Source: Serendipita indica DSM 11827 (taxonomy: Eukaryota; Basidiomycota; Agaricomycetes; Sebacinales; Serendipitaceae). Taken from it: DNA of 64,000 nucleotides. The position numbers and the translations under genes were made by a program. This document shows, one piece after another, positions 15,334-27,132 of this stretch. The stretch is from positions 868,001 to 932,000 of the forward strand of contig CAJVGD010000046.1 in assembly GCA_910890315.1 (NCBI GenBank). The letters run 5' to 3'. The notes below the pieces were generated by a model, which was not told where the DNA came from, did no database searches, and saw only the letters and a program-made list of their open reading frames with translations. The first letter of the stretch is position 1. Every line of letters begins with the position of its first letter.

Positions 15334-18078
15334 AATGAGCATGCAGGATTCGATGGACATTGACACTCCGGTACCTTTGGTACCAATAAAGTATGTCAAT
15401 AACCGGGTTCAATTCACAATTCGTCGTTCGTCGTCGGCGCCAGACTTGGGCAAGAAAACCAGAGAAGATTATCATTCCAAGAAGACTGGCTATATCTACG
15501 AAAGTGCAATGCTTGCTCATGTTCATCCAACGGAGGATCATCCCGAGCGACCGGCGCGTATCCTGGTTATCTTCCAGGAGATGCAGGCAGAAGGCTTAAT
15601 AACTAGAGCAAGATCCATACCTTTCAACCCAGTACTACGGAGAGAGGCTTTGCTGGTGCATTCAGAGGATCACTGGAACAAGGTCGAGCAAATTGCCCGT
15701 GAGCCTGTCGCAACGTTCCATTGGCACATACTAACAGTTGATTGTAGAGATGACAAGGGAAAACATCTTGGAATCGGTGGCATACTATGAGGGTCTCTCG
15801 TTATACGTTTCACCAGCAACGACACATGCAGCCAAGTTGAGCTGTGGAGGCGTCATCGAAGCTTGTAGAGCTGTTGCAAGTGGCACTATAAGGAATTGTT
15901 TCGCTATCGTCCGACCTCCTGGCCACCATGCGGAACCAGACGAACATATGGGCTTTTGCTTCTTTAACAACTGCGCAGTTGCAGCACGAGCCATGCAGGT
16001 AGAGAGGAAAGCAAAAAAGGTTCTCATTCTTGACTGGTGAGTCCAAAATAATGTCAAATCGAGTATGTGATCTAAAGTATGTAGGGATGTGCATCACGGT
16101 GGGCTCATCTCTCGCTTAATTTCTGCTCTGATCCAAGGTTAAGGAAATGGGACACAAAAGGCATTCCTCGATGATCCCACGGTCCTCTACATCTCCCTTC
16201 ATCGATTTGATATTTACCCGGGTGGCCAATTTGGTGCCGTGACATCCTGTGGTGAAGGACCAGGGCTAGGATAGTGGGTATGCACTATTCCAATGATTTA
16301 TCCTCACGTCCCGAGAAGCTCTGTCAACATTGCTTGGCCAGGAGGTGGAATGGGTGACGCAGATTACCTGTACGCCTTTCAAAAGGTCGTCATGCCGATA
16401 GCGGTCGAGTTTGCGCCTGATTTGGTCATTGGTACGCAGTTATTTATCTTTAGTGGTCATTATCATAACCTTATGTCAGTCTCTGCTGGGTTTGACGCTG
16501 CACGAGGGGATGACCTAGGAGAGTGCGATGTGACTCCAGCGGGATATGCTCACATGACCCATATGCTGTCGTCTCTCGCAAACGGAAAGCTCGTGGTTGC
16601 ACTGGAGGTGGGTACAGGCCGAAACTTGGGTCCCGTTAAATCTCTATAGGGTGGTTACAACCTCGACTCCATTCGAAATTCTGCAGTCGCCGTTATGAGG
16701 GTGCTAATGGGAGAGGCCCCGCCGTACTTGCTTCCTATGGTGGCCAGCAAGGCCGCGACCGAAACCGTCTATCAAACTGCAAGAGTTCACGCACGCTATT
16801 GGAATAATCTTAATGCTCCGCCGCTGGATGCGCGTGCAATCGAGGATTCTCCTATATCAACTGATATTCCGAGTTAGTCACAAGGCATCGTAGTGACATG
16901 TCTGACTCTCCCTATAGCGCTACTGAAGAATATCGGGCTCGACAGCTTTATACACATTGCGAACTCTATCGAATTCCAATCGCCGACCAGGAATTGAAAA
17001 GCTCATTTGAGGGATTGGCATTATGCAGGTACACATAACCTTCAGACCGCTCCGAAGAATGATGCTAAAAGGGATCAAGCAACGATATTATGGCCGCAAG
17101 GAAGATGATATTCCTCATACATAACTTGTAGGTGATATCTTCTTACTAATACTGCCAATGACGCGGGTTACACAGTGGCGACTTGCACATCGAGACTTTG
17201 GGCGAGGCATCTTGTGATATCGATCTCGAGAAGAGCTACATTGTAAGCCTTACATGCCAAGGTGACAAAAATCTAAGGTCTAGCAGATGGATGCGAGCGA
17301 ACAACTAGTGCAATGGGCTCGGAGGAGTGGTTTTAGCTTCATTGATCTCAACGTCTTCTTCAACGCATCAGCTTATCTTGCATCATCAAAGGAAAGCAGG
17401 GTGTGTCATATCTCAGTAGATGGACTGAACTCACCACCGCCGACAGAGAGAAGCAATCGCGCTGCAGCGAAAAATGATCACCTACATTTGGGATAACTAT
17501 GTCGAGTGGGTGGCTGATCATGTGCTTAGAGAAAAATCTGATACTGGTAGGCTGTTGGATGACGACTGCAAGGTGTACTTGGTAGCGTATGCCGGAGCAT
17601 CCTACCCTCTATCTGAGCTCTTCCGGTCCAGAGGTGAATGGCTAATATGAGTGCCCAGCTCCTCTTACTCGATGGGTAGATCTCACTAAACGGCTGGCTG
17701 GAGTCGTTCAGATTGTTGGGCAATCGCAAGAACCGGCCACTCTCAAACACCATTCCGAAGCATATGACTGGTTTGTCAAGGTCAGTGACGGCCATCATTT
17801 TCAATCTGCCGGCTCACCTTCTATAGAATAGCGTAATTTACACTGGCTTCGACCCGTCAGACATGGCGACCTTTTCCCAGAGAGCTGGAATTGGTAGGGC
17901 GCAGTCGTTGAGTTCAAATGGTGGATCGATACGAGGCGCTTCGGTGATGCAAAAGTGCATCCCTCACTTGGACGAACTCATCAAGTCAGGTCGACCATTC
18001 GGAGCGCCCGTGCCAGATGCCGGCGTTGCAGATCTCTCAGGGCTCTCTAATGGGGCCGCAATGTACCATATTGGATAA
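15334..18078 (+). CDS. HDA1: class II histone deacetylase with Arb2 domain
   Basis: Zinc-dependent lysine deacetylase of the Hda1/Clr3 type, nuclear and repressive. The start is [20 protein letters not shown]. The catalytic domain shows [28 protein letters not shown] with the tandem His, [26 protein letters not shown] and [14 protein letters not shown]. The DVHHG block is read only if a 14-nt exon at 16085-16098 is used. The C-terminal half holds an Arb2 domain: [45 protein letters not shown], ending [10 protein letters not shown]. Catalytic plus Arb2 is the standard fungal Hda1 architecture. It converges on the next gene with 60 bp between stops. Confidence 0.93.
16085..16098 (+). other. HDA1: 14-nt microexon of HDA1 carrying DVHH
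   Basis: The exon GGATGTGCATCACG lies between an acceptor ending GTATGTAG and a donor GTGGGC. It joins ...CTTGACTG before and GAAATGGG after (16144) to give L-D-W-D-V-H-H-G-N-G-T. The Asp and His are zinc and charge-relay residues of the deacetylase site. Other acceptor choices hit a stop or break frame. Confidence 0.85.
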
Positions 18079-18138
18079 ATGACCGTTTTCCGACGTAGTG
18101 TCATGTCTAATCTATCGTATTGTCCTAGTACGTTCTAT

Positions 18139-21100
18139 CTACAGAATGTCCACCAGACCTTTGGCTCCTGACACAATGGCGACGACTTTGCTGCTGAGAT
18201 CAAAGACATCTCCACCTTTCCATGCAACTAGATCCGGCTGTGTCTGAACATCGACACCTAGAAGCGTTTCAAGATTGGTGGACACGAGGCCTAATGCAGT
18301 CTCCTTGTCCAAGTTTCCGCCCGCCTCAATAGCAGCCCACGCGGCGTCAAACCATAAATTGCGTGCCTGCCAGCTTTCCTCGATACCAAGCCCAACGGTA
18401 ACGTTGTGAGCGAGCAGACGTGTGACTTGTCCCTCGCTGGAAAGCGGTAGGCCAGGCAAAATGTCCTTGCCTGGCCAATTTGTTGGGAAAGGTCGTGGTC
18501 TAGTCAGAATGACCCCGACCCCTGCTTGACCCAGTTCCTCTGCTAGGTGATGTGCTTCTGCTCCTCCTGCAATAGTGAGCTTGATTTTCGCGTCAACAGA
18601 TTGAGCGAGCTCGTCGATAAGATCCAATAGCGTAGCGATAACATCTGAGTTTTGGGTATGTGCCACGAGCCGTATCTTCCCCTCCGCAGCTTTGGAGAAG
18701 TAGTCACCTATGGGACCCTCTCCGTTACCTGAAAGAAGGTCTCGCAGTAAGCCGATCTGAGTTGATACGCTGGGCTGTTTGCTCGAGTCGACAATAGTGA
18801 CGTGAAGCGCCGCAATATCCTTGACAATAGCGCCCTTTGCGAGCCTGCTGACACTTCCAGTGCTGAAAGCGACGCTTAGACCGCCAAGAAATCCAGAGTG
18901 GACTGGAGCTACGACCGCCTTGGTTACTCCATTTCTAAACGCCAGACTGCAAACTTGTGAGTAACATATAATCAGTACCGAAATGTACTCACAGGGTATC
19001 TCTGCCCCGGAATTGAAGGCCATCCACAGCTTTGGGGAGGAATCCAGACCCAAGAATGGAAGGAACGGGTTGTTTCAATGGCGCAAAGCCCACGCCATCC
19101 TTGGTTGATGCTTCCTGGTCGATTTCTACGAGACCAATCGGTGCACCAAAAGTAAGCATTCCGGGTGCCAGCACTCCGTCTTCGAGGTCTATTTTCTCTA
19201 TTTTCGGATCATCCATGAACTGCCCGCATTGCGTTTCCAAGCCTTTGCAAACGATATGGCCATCGACTACCACCACCGTTCCCAGCTGTCCGTTCTCAGT
19301 AACGAACTGCGACCGAATGGCGGTGTCTTTCTCATAGATCTTGCGAACGTTCAGGAATGCGAGAGATTTGGTCTCCTTTGAGGGAAGTAGAGGCGGAAGG
19401 CCATCGTATTCGAGCGCTGCCTCGGCCTCTTTGTCAAAATTGGGAACTTTCGGCTCGACTTGAAAACCGCTAGGCTTCTCGGTAGTATATGGCTTCTCTA
19501 GTTGCGGAATTCCGTCGATGAACACTTGCTGCGAAACAGTCAGACAGTATTCTCAGTTGGGTCTTGAATTACCTTTGGTGTCGCACCAAGTGCAAGTGGA
19601 TGTGAGTCCCAAATGACGATATCTGTGATGTTAAGCAAGTTAAATTACTAAGTTTACGACCTACCAGCATCATATCCGGCTTTGACATATCCTAAACGAT
19701 GACCAAAGCCTTGTAGTTCGGCTGGAGTGGTTGTGACAGAGGCAAGAGCGAGGTCGTGATCTAAACCATAGTAATGCGCTTGCTGAGCTTCGTAGAGCAA
19801 GAATCGGCTGTCCAGTACGGGATGATCACTCTATACGTCGTGAATACAAGTCACACAACCACCAAAATGAGATAATACCTTCATGACCACTTGAAAGCCA
19901 GCATCCGACAGGATACGCGGTGCGAATTCTGAGCCTCGGTAGGCTTCTCGTTTGTATCTAGCAAGACTGAGTACGTTTACTCGAACTGTAGAGAGTCAGT
20001 CCCACCTTCCGTTAGTCGCAAATAGGGCGATTGCGGGCGGCTTTCCGTACATCTTCTTGAGTAAGTCGGGAACCAGGTAAGCCTCATGGGCGTGATGGAA
20101 AGCTAAAATCCTATGAGATGCAGGAGCGTAATGACGATATAGGACTTACCAACGATGGAGAATTTGAATTCATTTGTCAACTAGAGGCCATGTGTGAACG
20201 CAAGAAAAGCAAAGTGGGTGACACTGACCCTGATTTGCTGATCAAAGTCCACTGCCTCATAACAATGGTTGTTGACCTTGACCTTTCCGCGTAAAACGTC
20301 CACAAGTGCTTCCCATTGGAGGCTATAAGGAAAATCATTAGGCACATCATTCCACAAGCCAGCTTCAATCTTTTCGCAGTATTCGTCTTGCTTCTTCTTG
20401 ATCTTGCGAGCCTCATTATACGCCTGTCGAAAGCTCCACTGTGTATCCATGCGAGAGTACCCATAGACTCGTGACGGGTTCTCACCGCATGCATGTCTGT
20501 CCAATCGTGAGAAACGGGGCTTATGTGTCAGCTCACATACTTCATATGCCTCCAACGGTGCGGGAGGAGCGGGTCTGAGGCAGACGAATTCATCGTAAAG
20601 GGTGGCTCTAGGAGCATTGATGAAGGCGAGCGCTCAGCAGTTGAACGTAATTTGATAACATACGCCTGGCCACCTATCAATTGGTAAGCTATTATCAATA
20701 AAACAGTCACTTAGTCACCAATAGCATCTGCAGAGCCGGGAAGGATAAGGGATGTAGTCACTCCGCCTGCGATGGAAAGGCGGTACTGCATTGTGTCAGA
20801 ACGGCTATCGAAATTTCAGGGTACTCACAGAGTCGTCGTGCGTGTTCAGGCCGTCGAGGGATCGTAACCAAGGATTGATTGGTCCGACCAAAGAGTTTCC
20901 ATCTTGTGCACCACGTAGCTCGGGGGACGAGTAGACACCAATGTGACTATGCATATCGAATATTCCTGGCGTCACCCATGATCCGTTTGCATTGATCACG
21001 TCATATTTCTTAGGAAGATCACCCGCGACCACATGGCCGACTTTGACAATCAGACCCCTATGTTATGTTGTCAGTCACGACTCGAGTAGAAGCCTAGGAC

Positions 21101-21439
21101 TAGCCTATCGATAAGAATATCTGCAGACTCGTATGTTCCTTCACTACGACCGACCCAAACAGTCGCATTGACGATAAGTGTTGCTCGTGTTCCAGGCACC
21201 CAGCGGTCAGATTCTGTCCGTTTAGAGAAGTCACTTGGAGGTCCCGGAATGAGCTTTATGTCTGCACACGTCTGCAGCAATTGCTCTGCGTGCAAGGGAC
21301 GTCGATGCAGGTTGACATGGTTGAAAGAGGGTCGAAAGACGTAGAGTGACGCGAAGAAGAACAAGGAGATGCAGATCATAGATATCTTGGCGCGTTCATG
21401 ACCCCTAAGATCTAGTATTCGCGCCTTGGCTGAACCCAT
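18139..21439 (-). CDS. membrane-anchored amidohydrolase-superfamily protein
   Basis: Predicted metal-dependent hydrolase. The start MGSAKARILDLRGHERAK leads into one N-terminal transmembrane segment (ISMICISLFFFASLYVF), so it is probably a type II protein with the catalytic part in the lumen or outside. VPGTRATLIVNATVWVGRSE is the usual entry strand of the composite domain. WVTPGIFDMHSHIGVYSSPE carries the HxH metal motif, and AFHHAHEAYLVPDLL gives further histidines. The C-terminal domain includes FRNGVTKAVVAPVHSGFLG and VGVILTRPRPFP and ends GAKGLVDIL. Similar fungal proteins are often filed near carbohydrate esterase family 9, but the substrate cannot be told from sequence. About ten introns. 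The gene is unusually close to its divergent neighbour RAD10 (42 bp between ATGs). Confidence 0.8.
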
Positions 21440-21481
21440 GACGGTGGTCGAAGGGCAAGGTTCATCTCGACTCCGACGTCT
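21440..21481. promoter_or_regulatory. 42-bp bidirectional promoter, amidohydrolase/RAD10
   Basis: Space between the inferred divergent start codons. At 42 bp, transcription start sites for at least one gene must lie inside the other's leader or coding exon. The RAD10 start is inferred, so the gap could change if an upstream exon exists. Confidence 0.45.
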
Positions 21482-22506
21482 ATGGCCGCCCGCCCAAAGC
21501 CCCCTGTTGTCCAGCCAGGAGTCAGCTCTATCCTCGTGAACCCAGTCCAGGTCAGTTTGTCGCATGCGTAGAGACCGTCAAGAAGTAATCTGTAATGCGC
21601 GCAGAGAGGAAATCCGCTGCTCTCGCACATTCGACATGTTGCATACCAGTTTGCAGAGATTGCCCCAGACTACCAAGTTGGAAGCACAACATGTGTTTTG
21701 TTCCTGAGGTCAGTGGCGACGCTTGATAAGATTCGACGCTAACGCTTTGCAGCTTGAAATATCATCGCCTGCATCCAGAATACATACATGGACGAATAGA
21801 AAAGATCCAAGGCTTATATGGACTGCGCATCTTGCTTCTTGTTTGCGACGTAGTAAGTATTCCAGTGACCCTTGATGCATCTTACGCGCTGCCTCCAAGA
21901 CAGAACACCAGGATTATATCCGAGAGTTAACGAGAATATGTCTGATCAACAACCTGACTATCATGGTTGCATGGACGTAAGTGCACCCATCAGGGCACAC
22001 GCTTGATTGACCCAGGTCAAGGCTTGAAGAAGCGGGTGTCTATCTGTCAACTTACAAGCTATTCGAACACAAACCGCCAGATCTCATCAAGGAGAGAGTT
22101 GACAATGTGAGCCTCCCAGGTTCTTCGATTTCTTTGCTCACCGAATGCAAGGACTACGACTCACGCATGCGCGCTGCATTTACATCAATTAAAGGGGTCA
22201 ATAAGACAGATGTGATGACCCTGAAGTCCAACTTTGGGGTATGCCCTTCGTCGAAGTTGTGATGGTGACTAACTTCTCACTAGTCATTTTCGAATATCGC
22301 ACACGCGACGCCTCAGCAGCTGCTCGACTGCCCAGGATTTGGTGCACTCAAAGTCAGGCGACTGAAGGATGCTATGGAGAAGCCTTTCAAACCAACCGTT
22401 TCTAAGACTCTGCGACCGGCATTGGAAGATGAGCGCCGACAGTCAAAAGCGCGCGAACCAAGTCCTGATTGGCCAGAGTTGGATATCGAACTGGATCTGA
22501 ACTAGG
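21482..22506 (+). CDS. RAD10: DNA excision-repair protein Rad10/ERCC1
   Basis: Non-catalytic partner of the XPF/Rad1 nuclease in nucleotide-excision and crosslink repair. The start MAARPKPPVVQPGVSSILVN is followed by an intron and RGNPLLSHIRHVAYQFAEIA, PDYQVGSTTCVLFL, RLKYHRLHPEYIHGRI, EEAGVYLSTYKLFEHKPPDL and the tandem helix-hairpin-helix: VNKTDVMTLKSNFGSF and LLDCPGFGALKVRRLKDAME. The tail is short and acidic (ELDIELDLN region). The central pseudo-nuclease plus HhH2 layout is typical. The N-terminal extension before the core is only about 20 residues, shorter than in most relatives. It shares a 42-bp spacer with the divergent amidohydrolase. Confidence 0.9.
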
Positions 22507-22702
22507 CCGCAAGGCGTCTCTTTGCTCCGTGCCCGACGGAGCTGCTGCTTATCAAATGCAATACAAGCTTGTTCGTCACGGAGTATGGCTGCCGATTTGA
22601 GCGCTGTTGACCAATCTATGTTGATTCTGGGGACATAAAAACCACAGTAATTTGGCATGCCTAGTCGAAAACATCTTCTTTCCCCAAGCCCTCGCACATA
22701 TC

Positions 22703-23651
22703 ATGTCCAAAGCAAAGGAAGTCATTAAGGCTCGTCAAGTCACTGATGGTATTTGGATCTTTTCCAGGTAAGCACATTGGCCGTTGTCAATGCCGACATT
22801 GACGGTATCTACTAGGCCATTCACTCGCTTCCATGTTTTGCCGCTTGGAGGCCGCTCAGTCGCCGTCAGACTCTCAAATGGAAACGTTTGGGTGCTCGCA
22901 TCCACTCCTCCAACTGAGGAGACAAAACAGCAGATTGATAGCCTAGGAACTGTCGCTTATATATGTTCCCCTAACCTGGACCACCACTGGTTCCTCGGTA
23001 AGTGGAGCAATCTTCTTATGGAAGCGACTAAATCTATCTTAGGACACTTCAAAGAGGCTTACCCAAATGCAAAGCTGTACGGACCGAAGCCTTTGGGAGA
23101 GAAGCGGAAAGATCTGAGCTTCGACGGCTGTAAGCGGCTAATTGCACGAATTATCCGTAATATTGACGACTTCGTAGTCTTCCTCAAGGAGAAAGAGGCA
23201 CCCTTCGATTTCGAAGAGGAAATTACTGTCATGCAAGTGGTTTCAGCTTCGTTACTACAAATATCTAACCTATTCATCCACAGTCCATTTGAAGGCACGG
23301 CGTTGAGTGACGTCGCATTTTACCACAGGGCATCGAAGACACTCATCGTTGGCGACCTCGTTTACAATCTTCCCAATACCGAATCGATGCCTAGTGCATT
23401 TGGCTTCCTCTTCAAGACATTCTCCCCCGGCGGTGCCATGCACAAAAAGTTGATCGCTGGCTCCGTTCAGGACCGTGACTCTGTCGTTGCTGCAGCGAAA
23501 CAAGTAGATGGCTTGGACATTCAACGGATCATTCCGCTGCACGGTGTAAGCCCTATTTCTAAACATCAGGCAGATCCTGACCTTAACTTAGGACGTGATA
23601 GAAGCAGACGCCCATGCAAAATGGAAGCTGGCTTATCAGGAGCTGCTCTAG
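22703..23651 (+). CDS. DUF4336 family protein (metallo-beta-lactamase-like fold)
   Basis: Protein of unknown function related to the metallo-beta-lactamase fold. The start is MSKAKEVIKARQVTDGIWIF, and after an intron RPFTRFHVLPLGGRSVAVRL. Strands and motifs of the family follow: VWVLASTPPTEETKQQIDSL, ICSPNLDHHWFLG, YGPKPLGEKRKDLSFDG, PFEGTALSDVAFYHRASKTL, IVGDLVYNLP and IQRIIPLHGDVIEADAHAKW, ending LAYQELL. The classical HxHxDH zinc motif is replaced by LDHHW plus a late LHGDVIEADAH. No signal peptide or membrane helix is seen. It lies 196 bp after RAD10 on the same strand and is convergent with GPI18. Confidence 0.82.
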
Positions 23652-23838
23652 TTTCGGCAATAGGATATGTATACCTAATGGTTGAATCGTAGCTAAATAT
23701 TGTACGCAAATCTTATGCAGAATCCATGTTTGTTTAATGCTTCAGTTGTCAGAATATAAAGCGCGAATAAATGCCAACGTTCGTCTATATAGGTTGATCG
23801 AGACATGTATACAGGAAGTCTAATACTTGAGAGTAGGA

Positions 23839-25218
23839 TTATGCTGGCGGTAGGAAAAGACCCCAAGTAACAAGACTTGTAACTCCCCATAGAATGCTCC
23901 AAGCTGCATACCATTTGGCAACCTTTGGGTGTTCCACCCAGAGCCTTGCAACAGCCCAAGACATAAAGGGCATTGAAGAGGATACCCGAAGGATAATCTG
24001 GACATGCGAGGCAAATAAGATGATGCCGGAGAAGAGGAGTGCGTGAATGGCGTGTGGTGTGATTCCCGGAGCCAAGAGTGTCACATCACTCGCAACTGGC
24101 TCGGAGTAAGAAGGGGGTTCTAGCCAAATGCCAGAATTGTATGCGACGACGTGCAAGTCTGCGAGCCCCCTACGAGTCATATGTGTCCAGCCTGCCCATG
24201 TTATCACAGCGAGGGGGGGAAACGCGATAACAAAATTGGGGATCTGAGCGACTGTCCAGTATTTGAAGACTCCGACGTTCCAATACTTTGCTTGAACATG
24301 GTTATATATGGAGGGAAGTTGACCACCGCACCAGAGCTGTGGAGAAGGTCCTTCACAAAATTGAGAATATCCTGAATACAGGTGAGCAAGAAATGGAGTG
24401 GCAATGAGTCCCGTTAGAATCGTTGCTTTGACAATGGAGAGCAAACTAGGCGTTGACTGAATATATGAGTATGAGACTATATCAACAGAGAGTTACTTAC
24501 ATGCTGCCGGAAGGGTATACATACCAGGCCCCAGACCACGAAACCAGCAAACAAAATGCCGTTGGAACGGAAGAGACCGGCGATGGCAAAATATAGCGCC
24601 GCTCGATTCCATTCGCGACGAGTGGAGTGCAGTATACCTAGGGACATAAGTATTTTGGCCGTTTCAAGCTAGATACAGACCTCGAAAGGTGAGAAAGGCA
24701 AAGAAGGGCTCGGCATAAGGGGCGTGCAGGAGCGTAGCAGGACTTGTGGTGAGAATAGAGCATGCTGTCGCGAGCATAGCTACTTGCTGGGATCCTGTTT
24801 CGAGCAATGTAATCTCGTACAAAGTGAAAAGGGTTGAACACCCTGCGACGAGGAACCAACTACCCCAGAACATCCCACTACTGAGACTCTCACCCAGTAT
24901 CAGAGAGGATGCCCTCATGATAGCTGGACCACCGGGGAGAAAGGCGTAGAGATGTTCGTAAACATAGCCGTGCCGAGCAATTTCATAAAAGTGAAAGATG
25001 TCCCATCGTAGTGTAGTTGATATAAACTTGTCAAAGATGGATTGGGTTGCAGCTCTTGGCCAGATAACCAGGTGGGACGCGTCAAACGGCGTCGCGTAGG
25101 TGCAGAAGAAGAGAATGACAATGCTGCATATTTTGTAAAGAATCGCAGAAGTCAAGAGTTTCTTCAAATTTGATGTCGAAGGACTCGGACTTTTGCTCTG
25201 TGTAGAAGTCGGCGTCAT
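23839..25218 (-). CDS. GPI18: GPI mannosyltransferase 2 (PIG-V/Gpi18)
   Basis: Adds the second mannose to the GPI-anchor precursor in the ER lumen. The start MTPTSTQSKSPSPSTSNLKK leads to many hydrophobic helices. The signature region is STTLRWDIFHFYEIARHGYV then YEHLYAFLPGGP, matching the conserved RWD...F..IA..GY.YE...AF.P pattern whose Asp is important in PIG-V. Later helices include LLHAPYAEPFFAFLTFRGLY, HAIHALLFSGIILFASHVQI and the end SLVTWGLFLPP. It has few introns compared with neighbours. The start codon is only 34 bp from the divergent deubiquitinase start. Confidence 0.88.
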
Positions 25219-25252
25219 GGCCTGAACTGGTGTTTGTCTCTACCACCCCGGC
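25219..25252. promoter_or_regulatory. 34-bp bidirectional promoter, GPI18/UCH37
   Basis: The smallest inter-ATG gap in the window. Both start codons are supported by plausible N-termini. No TATA box fits; the 5' leaders presumably overlap or are nearly absent. Confidence 0.5.
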
Positions 25253-26829
25253 ATGGCCTCGAACACCGATGCTAGTAATGAACAAAATGAGGGCTCGGAT
25301 CTTATTACATCACCTTGGGGAGTCGTAGAATCAGATCCTTGTGCGCTGCTTCTCCCTTTTGCACCCAAACGCCGACCTTTGCAGATGTTTTTACCTCTAT
25401 GATTCAAAGACTGGGCGCATTAGATCTCCAGACAGAAGAATTAATGTCTCTTGACGCCTTAGAAACGACGACCAGGTCGGAATGAACCCATGCAATAACG
25501 CCAGCTTGCTGAATCCTATAGTCCACCGCTTGGCCTAATACTGTGCTTCACGTGGACAGAAGACTCTTATAACTGGGAAGACTACGATAACGAGGATCTA
25601 GATCCATCTGCTCTTCCATGGTTTGCCACACAGCTCAGGTTTCCATTCACCTTTCTCTCGCATCCTTTGCGTTGAACATTGTCCAGTCACAACTCCTGTG
25701 CAACCCTGGCCATCCTCAATGTTCTTTTGAACTGTGATACAGATCTTGGACCAATGCTCTCCCAGCTAAAGGAGTTTTCGGGTGATATGGAGCCTGTGGT
25801 GAGTACGACCTTGCTGTGTAGCAGCCCATTGAATCTCCCCCAGATGCGTGGTCTTTGTATCACAAGCTCAAAGGAGCTACGTGATATCCATAATTCCTTT
25901 TCTCGGTGCGTTCAATTCTGGTCATTCGGGCCCTCCTCATGTTCGAAAGACCTGCGGATATTCGAGCTAGCCTCGTCAAGACTGTTGAAGAAGTGCTCGA
26001 TCACCACAAATCTCAGTCAATCACTAAGCGGAAAGGCAAGAAAAAGAAGGAAAGATACGTCGTCGAGTCACCCGATGCATACCACTTTCTTTCCTATGTG
26101 CCACACGGTACTCGAGTCTGGGAGATGGACGGACTGAAGCGTGCCCCTCTTGAGTGTGCAGAGTTGGATAACCCCGGCGACTTATGGACTCTGGCAGTGC
26201 TTCCAGCTCTACGAAGTCGTATAGAGGCACTTTCAAAGTCGGGGACATACGATTCACTCTTCTTGCCATCAAGCCATCAGCCTACACTGTCGCAATCGAA
26301 GAATTCGAGCTCGTGAAGCGACAAATCGGTGCCCTTGAACGCCGCCTCGTACAAACTCACGGTGAACACTGGATTCAAATGGTATTTGCTCCGATTTGCA
26401 TATCTTGATGTCTCACAATTATGAGGTCGCACCGTCCGCTATGTTTTCGAGGCAAACTGCCTTTTCCAGAGCATGGAACCCTCGAATCAGGGTTGGTTTC
26501 GCATCCCGAGCAAATGATGCCGCCATGCAGATCTTGAAAATGAGCCCTGAGACCTTGCTTGATGAGTGGGCAGGCGCCATCGGCCGATTAAAATCTTGGG
26601 AGTCCAATGTCCAGGAAGTTATCGACCGAGATATGGTTGAGACAGTAAGTGCGAGGTAGTTTCTGACTAGTACTATCGACTCAGGGGCCTTCAGACGGAG
26701 CATATTAGCAGGACGCACGACTATGATCCCTTCATTCAACAATACGTATCAGTAGTGTACAATATGGGGATTCTTCAAGATCTTCTCGAGGTGGATGGAC
26801 TTGGTCGCCCTCGCCAATCAACGGCCTAG
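25253..26829 (+). CDS. UCH37: ubiquitin C-terminal hydrolase, UCH37/UCHL5 type
   Basis: Cysteine deubiquitinase; relatives act at the 26S proteasome or in chromatin complexes. The start MASNTDASNEQNEGSDLITS leads into PWGVVESDP and DVFTSMIQRLGALDLQTEEL. The catalytic Cys is in HNSCATLAILNVLLNCD, the His in DAYHFLSYVPHG and the Asp in WEMDGLKRAPLECA. The crossover-loop region contains a Lys-rich insert (KRKGKKKKERYVVESPDAYH). A C-terminal ULD-like helical domain with DYDPFIQQYVSVVYNMGILQ and DLLEVDG matches UCH37 and BAP1 rather than short UCHs. The gene has many introns, one close before the catalytic Cys. A proteasomal role is inferred from the family. Confidence 0.9.
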
Positions 26830-27132
26830 ATGGTTGACAGACTATCCCAACCTCATTCTTGGAGTTGATCCATCGAAGCAGTCGCATGCATCTGGAAGAA
26901 GAGAGAACTGGAATGCGACATGATTCGTATTGCTAGAGCCATCACTGGAAGAAGTCCGGCTCAGCGTCGTCACCCTGCCACCTATCCCAAAAGAGACCGA
27001 TACGGCCACTTTGATGATGCCGAAGTTCTTTTCACGGGTATCAAAGATCTGTGTACTGTTTTTCCTACCTTTTTGCTTCTAACAGATACGATGCAAACAC
27101 GCCGTCGGACCTTGTCTGAACCCACGATCATA
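26830..27132. other. spacer between UCH37 and GH43 genes
   Basis: About 300 bp with no recognised gene. An open frame runs through part of it into the GH43 signal peptide, but its in-frame upstream stretch looks like leader sequence, not a secreted N-terminus. Confidence 0.4.
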
